Shown: positions 33,621 through 43,254 of the stretch, piece after piece
Layout of the letters: every line of letters begins with the position of its first letter
Numbering within the stretch: the first letter of the stretch is position 1
Source: Pseudomaricurvus alkylphenolicus
GTDB taxonomy: Bacteria; Pseudomonadota; Gammaproteobacteria; Pseudomonadales; Cellvibrionaceae
NCBI RefSeq assembly: GCF_011683955.1
Contig: NZ_JAAQPI010000009.1
Span: 309,368 to 373,367, forward strand
Direction: 5' to 3'
Length of the DNA stretch: 64,000 nucleotides
Made by a program: the position numbers and the translations under genes
The notes under the pieces: generated by a model
Seen by the model: the letters and a program-made list of their open reading frames with translations, nothing else
What the model was told of the DNA's origin: nothing
Database searches by the model: none

Positions 33621-34918
33621 ACAGCCGGCCATCCAGCGGCGGCACCCGCACCGTCGCTACCGTCGTTATTGGCGCAGGCCAGGCGGGTCTGACCTGCAGT
33701 TATTACCTGCGCCTTCTCGGCGTCGACCATGTGGTGCTGGAACGGGGTGATGTCGGCAGCAGCTGGCGCCACCAGCGCTGGGACTCCATGCACCTGTTGA
33801 CGCCCAACGGCTTAAACACGCTGCCGGGCATGGATGGCCCCGGCAGCGATCCAAACGGATTTATGCACAAGGACGTCTTTGCCCGCAAGCTGCTTGACTA
33901 CAGTATGAGCATTAAGGCACCGGTGCTGACACAAACTGAAGTGCTTCAAGTCAGCGCCATGTCCCGAAATGGCGGACAACGCTTTCGCATCGACACCCGT
34001 CAGGGAACCTGGCTTTGCCGATCTCTGATTATTGCCAGCGGTGCGTTTAATCAGCCGCGGGTTCCCGTATTTGCCAAAACACTTCCGGATAGTATCCAGC
34101 AGGTGTCCGCACTGGAGTACCGCAATCCCGCCAGGTTAGCCGAGGGGCCAGTACTGGTGGTCGGTGCCTCGGCAACCGGACTGCAACTGGCCAATGAGAT
34201 CCGCGACTCCGGTCGCGAGGTATCACTGGCGGTGGGAGAGCATGTGCGCCTGCCACGGCGCTACCGGGGCAGGGATATCTTTGAATGGATGGACCGCTAC
34301 GGCATTCTGTCGCGAACACTGGAAGAGGCCGACGATATCAATCGTGTCAGAAATCTCCCCTCTCCCCAATTGATAGGCGGCGTACAGGATCTGGACCTGA
34401 ATGTGCTGACCGACAAAGGCATTCAACTCCATGGCCGCTTAATGGGATGCCAGCAAGGAAAACTGCAGTTTTCCGGATCGCTGAACAATGTATGCGAACT
34501 TGCCGACTTAAAAATGCGTCGGCTGTTGAAGATCATCGACGAAGGCATTGATTCAGCCAATTTGGACGCTCCTCCCAGCGCTCCCATTGCAGCAACCCAA
34601 GTACCTGCTCGGCCGGAGTTACTGAAGAGCGCTTCTGAGTTTCGGACGCTTGTCTGGGCCACCGGCTTTAAACCCGATTACTCCTGGCTGCAACTGCCCG
34701 TGCTGGATGCCAAGGGACGGCTCAAGCACCGGGAAGGAGTGGTCGACTGGCCAGGGGTGTATGTGATGGGGTTACCCTATATGCGTCAACATAAATCCAG
34801 TTTTATTTGTGGTGTGGCGCAGGATGCGAGAGCAGTTGTCGCGCATTTGGTGGGGGAGATGTCGGAGCCGGTAAGCAGGTCGGCGGCGGGCATCCGGTGT
34901 TTGAGTTTGACTCTTTAA
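33617..34918 (+). CDS. FAD/NAD(P)-dependent monooxygenase-like oxidoreductase
   Basis: The protein has 433 residues. FAD-binding motif GAGQAG lies at 19-24, followed by 'VLERGDVGSSWRHQRWDSMHLLTPNGLNTLPG', typical of the CzcO/flavin-containing monooxygenase group. The second Rossmann motif 'VLVVGASATGLQLANEI' binds NAD(P)H, and 'LVWATGFKPDYSWL' is the late ATG motif. The Baeyer-Villiger fingerprint is not seen. Possible activities are S- or N-oxygenation or a thioredoxin-reductase-like role. The gene context (CysK-Grx, OsmC, AhpD-like) favours sulfur chemistry (inference). Confidence 0.88.
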   Translation: MNSRPSSGGTRTVATVVIGAGQAGLTCSYYLRLLGVDHVVLERGDVGSSWRHQRWDSMHLLTPNGLNTLPGMDGPGSDPNGFMHKDVFARKLLDYSMSIKAPVLTQTEVLQVSAMSRNGGQRFRIDTRQGTWLCRSLIIASGAFNQPRVPVFAKTLPDSIQQVSALEYRNPARLAEGPVLVVGASATGLQLANEIRDSGREVSLAVGEHVRLPRRYRGRDIFEWMDRYGILSRTLEEADDINRVRNLPSPQLIGGVQDLDLNVLTDKGIQLHGRLMGCQQGKLQFSGSLNNVCELADLKMRRLLKIIDEGIDSANLDAPPSAPIAATQVPARPELLKSASEFRTLVWATGFKPDYSWLQLPVLDAKGRLKHREGVVDWPGVYVMGLPYMRQHKSSFICGVAQDARAVVAHLVGEMSEPVSRSAAGIRCLSLTL

Positions 34919-34946
34919 AGAAGCAAAGATTGGATCCAACTGGGAG

Positions 34947-36992
34947 CTAATTTAAATCATATTCCCAAAGCGAATAACCTCCCGCATCCAGGAAAGACGA
35001 ATCTGAGCGCGACACCGCCGGCATGCGCTCTGCGATTTCAGAAACCACATCCAAAGGAGAGGTTCGAAAAACCAAATTTAGATCGACATCCGAGTTGATC
35101 GTTTTAAGCTTCCAGTTCCCATCGGCCGATGGATCGAATCCGCCATAACCCGTGGCACTTGACTGAGAGACGATATAGCGCCGCAAGATACCCCTGTTTT
35201 CGTCCGGGCCGGAAAAAGTCTCCCTGCTCTTCCCATCTATCATAGGGAATTTGCCTCCTCCAGATGCCCTGTAGTTATTCGTTACGATCAAGAAGTTTTT
35301 ATGCGGGTCGATAGGTTCGCCGTTGAATCGCAAGTTTACGATACGTTCACTATCCTCATCGACAAGCTTCCCGTCCAAGTCGTAACGCGCTGGCTGAGTC
35401 ACGTCGATTTCGTAACTCACGCCATCTATGATGTCGAAATTGTAGGCCGGATACAGTGGGTTCAAAAGAGGCTGGGGCTCGGAAGTCGTTGGATCAATTT
35501 GGTTAAATAACCCGGCAGAGCGCTCCAGCCACTCTTTCACGTCAGCGCCTGAAACTTTAATCATACGCACCATATTGGGGAAGGTGTATAAGCTGACGGT
35601 ATCGAGTAGAGCAATATCTCCCGCTGCGATATTGATGTAATCCGCTGGCCCATTGCGACCCGCTCGAAAAGGAGCAGCTGCCGATAAAACGGGCAATCCA
35701 TCAAGGTCCGTCCCCTGAATAAAACGTTTTCCCCATGCAATTTGAGCATCAGCAACCACCTGCACAGATGGATCGTCTTGAACCAGTGCGAAGAAACTAT
35801 GGATAGGCCTGGAAATTCTTGCAAACGGTTCGTTAAGCCATTCAATCGTTGCTTGATGTTCAGTATCGATAGCCGCCAGAACTTCCGAGTCCGCCTCTGC
35901 CAAATCCTGGAATCCCACGTCCTGTGTAGCGGGAGAAGAAATAGCACGGACAGCAACCGTCGAATTGACGACTCCCCATTTTCCTTGGGCGTAGCTCAGT
36001 TGCATATCAATAATGCCGAGATGATTCCCGAAGAAGCCGGGCATCACCGCAGGAACGCCATTGAGTTTTCCATTGGTATTGTCCACTCCCATATGTTCTA
36101 AACCATCGTATTCAGGACTACCGGGAAAAACCCGATGACTATGCCCAAACAGTATGGCATCCACACCGGGGACTTTTGACAGATCAAGTGCGGTATCTTC
36201 AGCCAATTGCTCCGTAACCGCGGTGGTTATTCCGGAATGCGGAACCAGAATAACCAGGTCCGCTCCCTGTTTTTTCATCTCAGGTACGAACTTCCTTGCG
36301 GTCTCAAGAATATCCTTTGCAATAATCTTTCCTTGGAGCTTTTCTTTGTCCCACTGCATGATCTGTGGCGGTGTGAACCCAAGATAGCCGATTTTCACCG
36401 TATGTGTTTCGCCCGTCGAATCGATAACCAGCTTATTCTGGATCAGATAAGGGGTGTAACGATTTACGTCGTTTTTCGGATTACTGTCTCCATCATCATG
36501 GTAAACATTGGCATTGATATAGGGAAAGTTGGCGCCCGCGATAGACGCTTCCAGGAACTCCAATCCAAAATTAAACTCGTGGTTTCCAAGATTCCCAACA
36601 TCATAATCAAGCAGATTCATCGCCTTGTAGGCAACATGGGTTTTGCCATTAAGTATTTCAGCCTTGCGCTTAAAGGCCTCATAGTCACCTAAAGGACTGT
36701 TTTGCAGCAGATCACCATTATCAACCAGAACGCTGTTTAGAGCCTCACTTCTGGCTTGCTTTATCAGCGTTGCCGTATTGGCAAACCCCACCGTTTCATC
36801 GACAGAGCGCGATAAGTAGTCATAGTTGGCGAAATACATGTGGATATCGGTAGTCTCTATTATCCGCAAACTCACCGTCACCGGGTTATTGGACTCCAAT
36901 GTATGAACACTGAAGTCTTGGTGGGTACAACCAGACAAGCCGCTGAGCACCGCGATTATTGAGAAAAAATGAGGGATCTTCCTGAGATACAT
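34947..36992 (-). CDS. cpdB: 2',3'-cyclic-nucleotide 2'-phosphodiesterase/3'-nucleotidase
   Basis: The protein has about 681 residues and a lipoprotein signal (lipobox LSGC, about residue 22). A TTG two codons earlier at 36998 has slightly better SD spacing and is an alternative start. The metallophosphatase motifs are 'ETTDIHMYFANYDY', 'DNGDLLQNSPLGDY', 'NLGNHEFNFGLEFL', 'LVPHSGI' and 'LFGHSHRVFPG'. The C-terminal 5'-nucleotidase domain carries 'YNFDIIDGVSYEIDVTQPARY' and 'ATGYGGFD'. It hydrolyses 2',3'-cyclic nucleotides and 3'-nucleotides to nucleosides outside the cytoplasm. It lies 72 bp after the MFS gene on the same strand, downstream of a nucleoside-type LacI operator, and provides the first step of the regulon. 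Confidence 0.93.
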   Translation of the reverse strand: MYLRKIPHFFSIIAVLSGLSGCTHQDFSVHTLESNNPVTVSLRIIETTDIHMYFANYDYLSRSVDETVGFANTATLIKQARSEALNSVLVDNGDLLQNSPLGDYEAFKRKAEILNGKTHVAYKAMNLLDYDVGNLGNHEFNFGLEFLEASIAGANFPYINANVYHDDGDSNPKNDVNRYTPYLIQNKLVIDSTGETHTVKIGYLGFTPPQIMQWDKEKLQGKIIAKDILETARKFVPEMKKQGADLVILVPHSGITTAVTEQLAEDTALDLSKVPGVDAILFGHSHRVFPGSPEYDGLEHMGVDNTNGKLNGVPAVMPGFFGNHLGIIDMQLSYAQGKWGVVNSTVAVRAISSPATQDVGFQDLAEADSEVLAAIDTEHQATIEWLNEPFARISRPIHSFFALVQDDPSVQVVADAQIAWGKRFIQGTDLDGLPVLSAAAPFRAGRNGPADYINIAAGDIALLDTVSLYTFPNMVRMIKVSGADVKEWLERSAGLFNQIDPTTSEPQPLLNPLYPAYNFDIIDGVSYEIDVTQPARYDLDGKLVDEDSERIVNLRFNGEPIDPHKNFLIVTNNYRASGGGKFPMIDGKSRETFSGPDENRGILRRYIVSQSSATGYGGFDPSADGNWKLKTINSDVDLNLVFRTSPLDVVSEIAERMPAVSRSDSSFLDAGGYSLWEYDLN

Positions 36993-37070
36993 ACGCAATA
37001 TCGGCTCTTTTAAATAGACGAGCTATCTTCCCTTGGATCCTGGCAGCATACTGGATGCCCTTTCGTAACT

Positions 37071-38264
37071 CTACTTGTTCAGGGCTGGGGCAACCTGTAA
37101 CTCCCTCCGATCAAGCCAGAACCTGATCAAAAGGCCGAATGTACCAAAAATCAGCATCAGAATTGCCAGTGAAAAAATCTCGATAACAGGAAGAAACGAA
37201 GCCAGAATACACACCAATGATGCTCCCAACATCTGAATGCAACCCTGCAAGGCCGCCGCTGTGCCCGCACAATCACCGAATGGTTCCAGAGACAGGCTGG
37301 CTGCTGCCCCCAGAATGAAAGCAAACCCACAGCAGGATATGGCCACAGGGAGCATAAAACTCGCCATTGAGGTTCCATAGTGATTCATCAAGAGAGGGAT
37401 CAAGAATCCCGACACCAGCATTAATATGGAGCCAATCATGATACTCCCCCGGCGGCCTAGCGCCTGAATAATGAATGGCGCCACAAAACTGCTCGCCATC
37501 ACCACCAGAGCATTGGCTCCAAAAATCAAGCCGAACTGGATACTGCTAAGACCCAATTGGACCATTAACACCTCCGGAGCGTAGAAGGCGTAGCTCAATA
37601 CCACACTCATGGCCCCCATTGCGCAAATGGCATAGAGAGTAAACTGCTTGTTTCTCAAAATCTCAAGATAGGGTTTGAAACTGAACAGCTGGGAATGGCG
37701 GGTGCTGTCTGGCCGGGTTTCCGGCAAGCTCCTGAATAGAATCAATAGGACAACCGCGCTGAACAGCGCCAGAAAATAGAAATTGCTTCGCCAGCCCGCC
37801 CAAACTGTGAGTACACCACCCATCAAGGGGGCAAGCGCGGGTATCAGGTTCAAGGTACCGTTCAAATAGCTATAGATCCTGGCCCCTTCTTTTGGAGAAT
37901 AGCGATCTCTGATAATCGTAAACGCAACGATGGAGGTGCAACTCGCCCCCAAGCCCTGGAGGATTCGAAACATGACCAATTGAATGGGATTCTCGACAGC
38001 AGCAATCACCAGAGATGCCGCCAGATAAACACAAATACCTGTGAGCGCCACTGGTCGGCGACCAAAGCGGTCGCTGAGCGGTCCTACCAGCAGCTGACCT
38101 ATGCCAAGCGCCAGCACAAATAGGCTCAAACTCAATTGTATGGCGGTGGTGTCCGCGCTGAGTTCGTGCTGCATTTGGGGAATAGCAGGCAGGAAAATAT
38201 CAATCCCAATGGGACTGAACAAGATAAGCAGAATTGAGCTTAAGAAGATCGATCTCAGTTTCAT
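37071..38264 (-). CDS. MFS transporter, Bcr/CflA family
   Basis: ATG 38264 opens the first membrane helix (MKLRSIFLSSILLILFSPIGIDIFLPA) and gives 397 residues with 12 predicted helices. 'DRFGRRPVALTGICVYLAASL' is the loop 2-3 MFS signature, and 'FRILQGLGASCTSIVAFTIIRD' is typical of Bcr/CflA. Known members export drugs such as bicyclomycin, and some export purine compounds or arabinose. Here it sits between a nucleoside LacI operator and cpdB, so purine or nucleoside transport (perhaps base export) is likely. Its leader contains a terminator-like hairpin at 38323-38340. Confidence 0.85.
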   Translation of the reverse strand: MKLRSIFLSSILLILFSPIGIDIFLPAIPQMQHELSADTTAIQLSLSLFVLALGIGQLLVGPLSDRFGRRPVALTGICVYLAASLVIAAVENPIQLVMFRILQGLGASCTSIVAFTIIRDRYSPKEGARIYSYLNGTLNLIPALAPLMGGVLTVWAGWRSNFYFLALFSAVVLLILFRSLPETRPDSTRHSQLFSFKPYLEILRNKQFTLYAICAMGAMSVVLSYAFYAPEVLMVQLGLSSIQFGLIFGANALVVMASSFVAPFIIQALGRRGSIMIGSILMLVSGFLIPLLMNHYGTSMASFMLPVAISCCGFAFILGAAASLSLEPFGDCAGTAAALQGCIQMLGASLVCILASFLPVIEIFSLAILMLIFGTFGLLIRFWLDRRELQVAPALNK

Positions 38265-38315
38265 GATCCCGAATAAATAGTCCTTTGCCGATTCCTCTCT
38301 TGCAAACTGACTGGC

Positions 38316-38340
38316 AAAAATGCCCCACCCGAAGGTGGGG
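38316..38340 (-). terminator. UUCG-capped terminator-like hairpin in the MFS leader
   Basis: On the minus strand CCCCACC-TTCG-GGTGGGG (38340-38323) is a perfect 7-bp stem with a UUCG tetraloop, followed by CATTTTT (to 38316). It lies between the promoter/operator at 38421-38472 and the MFS start at 38264, about 50 bp before the ATG. It could attenuate transcription of MFS-cpdB. Confidence 0.6.
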
Positions 38341-38420
38341 AGGGTCAGTAAAGGTGTTATCAGGTCGCACAACCAGGCACAGACCCAAGCTCGTGAAAGA
38401 GAAGAACGATGTAAATCGAT

Positions 38421-38436
38421 GTTTAATCGATTAAAC
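38421..38436. promoter_or_regulatory. Nucleoside-regulon LacI operator, site 1 (MFS-cpdB)
   Basis: GTTTAATCGATTAAAC is a perfect 16-bp palindrome with central CG. It lies immediately downstream of the -10 box of the minus-strand promoter at 38444-38472. Together with site 2 it accounts for the 409-bp gap between the MFS and transaldolase genes. Apart from the UUCG hairpin I see nothing else in the gap. Confidence 0.88.
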
Positions 38437-38443
38437 CTATGTC

Positions 38444-38472
38444 AGGTTATGCGAATAGAAAGCCGCTGTCAA
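38444..38472 (-). promoter_or_regulatory. Predicted promoter of MFS-cpdB
   Basis: On the minus strand TTGACA (38472-38467), a 17-bp spacer and TAACCT (38449-38444) lead directly into operator site 1. Confidence 0.55.
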
Positions 38473-38585
38473 CATACTCTTGCAGGCGACTACAACCAAT
38501 TCGTAATAACTCCCATGATTCTTCATTCATAAGTTAATTTAATCCATTTCGGAAACGTTATGGTTCTATTTTCGGGGGATGCAGC

Positions 38586-38614
38586 TTTACATTTGGCAGA
38601 TGTCAAAATACTAT
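38586..38614 (+). promoter_or_regulatory. Predicted promoter of tal-tkt-sulfatase
   Basis: TTTACA (38586-38591), a 17-bp spacer and TACTAT (38609-38614) lie 60 bp upstream of the transaldolase start. Operator site 2 follows 9 bp downstream and would overlap the transcription start. Confidence 0.6.
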
Positions 38615-38623
38615 GACCAAATG

Positions 38624-38639
38624 GTTTAATCGATTAAAC
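38624..38639. promoter_or_regulatory. Nucleoside-regulon LacI operator, site 2 (tal-tkt)
   Basis: This is a second perfect copy of GTTTAATCGATTAAAC, 34 bp before the transaldolase ATG and just after its predicted -10 box. Confidence 0.88.
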
Positions 38640-38673
38640 ATAATCTGCCAGTGAACCTGATGGAGAGAGCCCT

Positions 38674-39636
38674 ATGACAACCAACAAACTGGAACAACTC
38701 AAGCAAATGACCGTAGTGGTCGCAGATACGGGTGATATCGACGCCATCCGCGAATTTGCACCCGTTGATGCCACCACTAATCCTTCTCTACTGTTCAAGG
38801 CCGCCCAACTACCCCGCTATCAGTCTGTTGTGCGAGGTGTCGTAGATTGGAGTAAGACGCAGGGTGGAGACATCAATACGCAGCTAATCAACTGCAGCGA
38901 TCGACTCGCGGTCGATATAGGCGCCGAGATCCTCAAAATCATTCCCGGTACCATATCGACGGAAGTTGATGCCAGGGCCTCTTTTGATACCCAGGCCACG
39001 CTCAAAAAGGCTTACCGACTTATTGAACTCTATGAGCAGTCCGGCATCTCCAGCGACCGGATCCTGATCAAAATTGCGTCCACCTGGGAAGGAATCCGAG
39101 CCGCCGAATTGCTCGAACGTGAGGGAATACGCTGCAATCTGACCCTGCTATTCAGTCTGCAGCAGGCCATGGCCTGCGCCGATGCGGGTATCTATCTGAT
39201 TTCTCCGTTTGTCGGGCGAATTCTTGACTGGTACAAGGCAGACACCGGCCGAGACCACTACCCTGCTGCTGAAGATCCAGGTGTTGTCTCGGTGAAAGAG
39301 ATCTTTAATTACTACAAAGCACATGCATACGACACCATTGTGATGGGTGCCAGCTTCCGCAACTGCGAAGAAATCGAGCAATTGGCCGGTTGTGATCGGT
39401 TAACCATCAGCCCCCAACTGCTGGAGCAGCTAAAGCAGGACAACGCCCCCCTCATAAGGAAGCTCGATCCGGCGCGCGCCGAGGCGGCGACGGCAAAGAT
39501 TAGTCTTCAAGAGAATCTATTCCGCTGGTCGCTGAACGAAAACCCCATGGCGACTGAAAAACTGGCTGAAGGCATTCGCAACTTTGCCGCCGATCAACGC
39601 AAGCTGGAAACCCTGTTACAGCAGTTCTGGCGCTAG
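38674..39636 (+). CDS. tal: Transaldolase
   Basis: The protein has 320 residues and is a class I TalB-type enzyme of the pentose phosphate pathway that moves a dihydroxyacetone unit between sugar phosphates. Schiff-base Lys133 lies in '[11 protein letters not shown]' (Lys132 in E. coli TalB). '[12 protein letters not shown]', '[19 protein letters not shown]', '[14 protein letters not shown]' and 'VMGASFRN' are diagnostic. It is the first gene of a plus-strand operon with transketolase and a sulfatase. Under a nucleoside-type LacI operator it would process ribose-5-phosphate released from nucleosides. Confidence 0.97.
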   Translation: MTTNKLEQLKQMTVVVADTGDIDAIREFAPVDATTNPSLLFKAAQLPRYQSVVRGVVDWSKTQGGDINTQLINCSDRLAVDIGAEILKIIPGTISTEVDARASFDTQATLKKAYRLIELYEQSGISSDRILIKIASTWEGIRAAELLEREGIRCNLTLLFSLQQAMACADAGIYLISPFVGRILDWYKADTGRDHYPAAEDPGVVSVKEIFNYYKAHAYDTIVMGASFRNCEEIEQLAGCDRLTISPQLLEQLKQDNAPLIRKLDPARAEAATAKISLQENLFRWSLNENPMATEKLAEGIRNFAADQRKLETLLQQFWR

Positions 39637-39679
39637 CACACCACGACTGACACCCCCGTTTATTCAAGAGGATTCTGAC

Positions 39680-41686
39680 ATGCCCAGCCAAGAACAACTT
39701 GCCAATGCCATTCGAGTGTTAAGTATGGATGCTGTGCAGCGGGCCGGAAGCGGTCATCCCGGTGCTCCCATGGGGATGGCCGACATCGCAGAGGTGCTGT
39801 GGAACCAATATCTGGTGCATAACCCCACGAACCCGCAATGGGTCAATAGAGATCGTTTCGTGTTATCCAATGGGCATGGCTCTATGCTGCTCTACTCGCT
39901 GCTGCACCTTAGCGGTTACGACCTTTCCATCGAAGACATCAAAAGCTTCCGGCAGCTGCATTCCAAAACCCCGGGGCACCCTGAATTCGGTTACACCCCC
40001 GGGGTTGATACCACCACCGGACCACTGGGACAAGGTATCGCCAATGCTGTCGGCATGGCTCTGGCGGAAAAGACGCTTGCCGGTCAATTTAACCGGCCCG
40101 ATTTTGATGTTGTCGATCATTATACCTACGCATTTCTTGGGGACGGCTGCCTGATGGAGGGTATCTCCCACGAGGTCTGCTCGCTGGCAGGCACGCTCAA
40201 GCTTGGCAAGCTCATCGCCTTTTATGACGACAACGGCATTTCCATTGACGGGGAAGTTGAGGGCTGGTTTACCGATGATACCGCACAGCGTTTTAACTCC
40301 TACCATTGGCAGGTTATCGACAATGTTGACGGGCATAACCCCGACGCGATCGCCAATGCCATCGAACAGGCACGGCTCAATACCGGTCAACCGACGTTAA
40401 TTTGCTGCCGGACCGTGATCGGTAAAGGCTCGCCCAATAAACAGGGATCCGAAGCCTGTCACGGAGCGCCTCTGGGAGAGACAGAAATCGAAGCCACCCG
40501 GCAGGCGCTGGATTGGCCGCACAAGCCGTTTTCCATACCGGAGGAGGTATACAACCACTGGGATGCCAGGAAACGGGGGGAAGACGCTGAAAAGAAATGG
40601 CAGAACCAGATCGAAGCCTATCGACAGCAATACCCGGAACTGCATGCCGAATTTACGCGCCGTGTTAACGGAGAGTTGCCTCAATCCTTCACGGAAAGCG
40701 CCCTGAACTATATTCGAGATTTACAAAACGAGGGGGCGTCCATTGCCAGCCGCAAGGCATCGCAGAACTGCCTCAACACCTTCGCTCCCCTGTTGCCGGA
40801 ACTGCTCGGTGGTTCGGCCGACCTGGCGGGTTCCAACCTGACCCTCTGGAATGGATGCCAGGCGATTACCGACACCGACGCTGCCGGCAACTATGTGCAC
40901 TATGGTGTGCGGGAATTTGGCATGACTGCGATGATGAACGGCGTTGCCCTCCACGGCGGATTTATCCCCTACGGGGCGACTTTTTTAACCTTTATGGATT
41001 ATGCCCGCAACGCCGTGCGCATGGCAGCACTGATGAAACAGCGCAGTATCTTTGTCTTCACGCACGACTCTATTGGCCTGGGAGAGGATGGTCCTACCCA
41101 CCAGCCGGTGGAACATTTGGCTAATCTCAGAAGTACGCCAAACATGGAGACCTGGCGCCCATGCGATACTGTGGAATCCGCCGTCGCCTGGCAGCAAGCC
41201 ATTTTAAGAGGCAATGGTCCCAGCTCCCTGATTTTCTCCCGCCAGGCGCTGGCGCACCAGTCTCGCTCTGAACAACAGCTGCTCAATATTCAACGGGGCG
41301 GATATGTGTTGAGCGATTCCACTTTAACCCCCCAAGCCATACTGATTGCGACCGGTTCCGAAGTGGAAATCGCCATCACTGCGGCCCATAAGCTCTGCGA
41401 ACGCGGTATCCGCACTCGCGTGGTTTCCATGCCCTGCACCGAACGTTTTGACGCTCAGCCCAAAGCTTATCGCGACTCTGTGTTGCCTGATAACGTTCGT
41501 GTTCGTATCGCGATTGAAGCCGCACACGCTGATTTTTGGCATAAGTATGTTGGTCTGGATGGCGACACGGTCGCAATGCGAAGCTTTGGCGAGTCAGCAC
41601 CTGCTACACTGCTTTATGAACACTTAGGTATTACCGTGGATAACGTGGTAGATAAGGTGATGACTCAAATGGCGCGCGGGGAGTAG
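39680..41686 (+). CDS. tkt: Transketolase
   Basis: ATG 39680, with AAGAGGA upstream, gives 668 residues, the normal length. The thiamine diphosphate domain shows '[21 protein letters not shown]', '[22 protein letters not shown]' and '[20 protein letters not shown]'. The pyrimidine-binding domain shows '[18 protein letters not shown]' and '[25 protein letters not shown]'. It interconverts pentose and hexose phosphates together with transaldolase, 43 bp upstream. As part of a nucleoside-controlled operon it is probably an inducible second copy beside a housekeeping enzyme elsewhere (inference). Confidence 0.97.
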   Translation: MPSQEQLANAIRVLSMDAVQRAGSGHPGAPMGMADIAEVLWNQYLVHNPTNPQWVNRDRFVLSNGHGSMLLYSLLHLSGYDLSIEDIKSFRQLHSKTPGHPEFGYTPGVDTTTGPLGQGIANAVGMALAEKTLAGQFNRPDFDVVDHYTYAFLGDGCLMEGISHEVCSLAGTLKLGKLIAFYDDNGISIDGEVEGWFTDDTAQRFNSYHWQVIDNVDGHNPDAIANAIEQARLNTGQPTLICCRTVIGKGSPNKQGSEACHGAPLGETEIEATRQALDWPHKPFSIPEEVYNHWDARKRGEDAEKKWQNQIEAYRQQYPELHAEFTRRVNGELPQSFTESALNYIRDLQNEGASIASRKASQNCLNTFAPLLPELLGGSADLAGSNLTLWNGCQAITDTDAAGNYVHYGVREFGMTAMMNGVALHGGFIPYGATFLTFMDYARNAVRMAALMKQRSIFVFTHDSIGLGEDGPTHQPVEHLANLRSTPNMETWRPCDTVESAVAWQQAILRGNGPSSLIFSRQALAHQSRSEQQLLNIQRGGYVLSDSTLTPQAILIATGSEVEIAITAAHKLCERGIRTRVVSMPCTERFDAQPKAYRDSVLPDNVRVRIAIEAAHADFWHKYVGLDGDTVAMRSFGESAPATLLYEHLGITVDNVVDKVMTQMARGE

Positions 41687-41689
41687 TCC

Positions 41690-43147
41690 ATGAAGCAAAT
41701 TGCAACCTTCGCGTTGGTGGTGTTGGTTTTTTGCTGTGATCTCGCTCTCATGAGGGCTATGGCCGCACCGCCTAATATTATCGTGGTTATGGCCGACGAC
41801 CATGGCCAATGGGCGCTCGGGGCCTATGGCCTCTCGGCCATGCAAACCCCCAATTTGGACTGGATGGCAGAACGGGGCGTTATGTTCCGCAACGCCATGT
41901 CCCCCTCCCCCGTGTGCTCGCCGGCACGCGCCAGCTTTTACACAGGTAAAATGCCTTCACAACACGGTGTTCACGATTTTTTGCAGGAGGACGCCAAATA
42001 CGATCACAATTGGCTGGCGGGTGAAACGCTTCTCTCTGAACATCTGCAAAAGGAAGGATATCGCACTGCATTGATCGGTAAATGGCACGCCACCACCGAT
42101 AGCTCCATTCCTCAGGCCGGCTTCGATAAGTGGCTGAGTTACGATGCCCTAAAGGCGGGGTGGCGTAATCAGTATCTCCATAGAGGAACCGTCAAGTTTT
42201 CGGAGGACGGCAACCCGACTCAATACACGGGTGTTCAGGCGCGTTTTTTAACGCAACAGGCTGTGGACTTTATTGACCAGTCGTCTTCAAAGCCATTCTT
42301 TATCAGTCTGAATCTGGTTGAGCCGCACGCCCCTTTTGCGGGCCTGCCCGAACGTCTGGTTGATCACTACCGCCCCATTGCTGGCAAAATCATACGAGCG
42401 GGCAACTCGTCAGATCTACCCAACCTAAATAAACACACTCTGGTTCCTGATGAACATGAGGAACAGCTGGCACAGTACCTGGCAGCCGTGTCGTTGATCG
42501 ATGAACAGGTTGGAACAGTATTGGATGCTTTGGAAGGCCGGGACTTACTTGACAATACGCTGCTTATCTACACCTCAGATCACGGTATGTTAATGGGGCA
42601 ATATGGTCTGTATGGCAAAGCCAATGCCTCCTACCCACCCAATTTTTACGAAGAAACCATTCGCATCCCTCTGATTTTCTTTGGCTCCGAACAACTACTG
42701 AGAGGGCATCAGAGCCGCGGGGAACTGGTGGATCTTATTGATCTTCATACCACTATCCGGGATATTGCCAGTGGCGGTAAACATCCCAAATCTGACTACG
42801 GCCCGGGCCGTTCCCTGCGTCCTCTGCTGAACGGAGAGCGGACTTTGGATTGGAGGCGGTTTCAGGTATCGGAACGAGGCAATGCCCGCATGATCACCGA
42901 CGGACACTGGAAGCTGGTGCGCTATTATTCCGAGGATTCAACCTCTCAACCTGACGACCGCTGGTATGATCTTTCTCATCCATTTGCAGAGCGCCATCGT
43001 TCGCCCACGCCCAGAGACCAAGTGCGAGAGCTACTGAGCTCGAAATTGGTTCAATTTTTCGAACGCTATGAGGTCAAGGGGAAAAGTGGCCGTCATTTCT
43101 GGTCACAACCTTTCCCCAATGCGAAAACCGAAAAATTAATGAAGTAG
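41690..43147 (+). CDS. Family S1 sulfatase, exported
   Basis: The protein has 485 residues with a signal peptide (to about residue 26) and starts 3 bp after the transketolase stop, with GGGGAG upstream. 'PNIIVVMADDHGQWALGAYG' carries the metal aspartates. 'SPVCSPARASFYTGK' is the C-x-P-x-R motif whose Cys76 must be converted to formylglycine. 'GKWH', 'EPHAPF' and 'YTSDHGMLMGQYGLYGK' complete the active site. The substrate is unknown. A maturation enzyme (FGE or anSME) must be encoded elsewhere. Its tight linkage to tal-tkt is unusual and suggests a sulfated or phosphorylated sugar or nucleoside substrate (inference). Confidence 0.9.
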   Translation: MKQIATFALVVLVFCCDLALMRAMAAPPNIIVVMADDHGQWALGAYGLSAMQTPNLDWMAERGVMFRNAMSPSPVCSPARASFYTGKMPSQHGVHDFLQEDAKYDHNWLAGETLLSEHLQKEGYRTALIGKWHATTDSSIPQAGFDKWLSYDALKAGWRNQYLHRGTVKFSEDGNPTQYTGVQARFLTQQAVDFIDQSSSKPFFISLNLVEPHAPFAGLPERLVDHYRPIAGKIIRAGNSSDLPNLNKHTLVPDEHEEQLAQYLAAVSLIDEQVGTVLDALEGRDLLDNTLLIYTSDHGMLMGQYGLYGKANASYPPNFYEETIRIPLIFFGSEQLLRGHQSRGELVDLIDLHTTIRDIASGGKHPKSDYGPGRSLRPLLNGERTLDWRRFQVSERGNARMITDGHWKLVRYYSEDSTSQPDDRWYDLSHPFAERHRSPTPRDQVRELLSSKLVQFFERYEVKGKSGRHFWSQPFPNAKTEKLMK

Positions 43148-43155
43148 AAAACCCA

Positions 43156-43209
43156 CTGTAGCAGCGCGCTCTGAGCGCGACCGGTCGCCCTCGGAGCGGG
43201 CTGCTACAG
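43156..43209. repeat. REP-like palindromic element after the tal-tkt-sulfatase operon
   Basis: CTGTAGCAGC (43156-43165) pairs perfectly with GCTGCTACAG (43200-43209). Inside lie a small GCGCTC/GAGCGC hairpin and the perfect 12-bp palindrome GCGACCGGTCGC (43177-43188). The layout and the 'GTAGCAGCG...GAGCG' wording resemble the REP elements of Pseudomonas and relatives. It sits between convergent genes, where it could also act as a bidirectional terminator. Confidence 0.6.
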
Positions 43210-43254
43210 GGAATGATTTCAATTGGCTAGAGTCTGAGCCATGCGAGCCTAAGC

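Noticed and set aside
35715..35730. AAAACGTTTT sequence resembling the sugar-locus LacI operator
   Set aside because: It lies deep inside cpdB, lacks the flanking symmetry of the three real sites and is far from any start.
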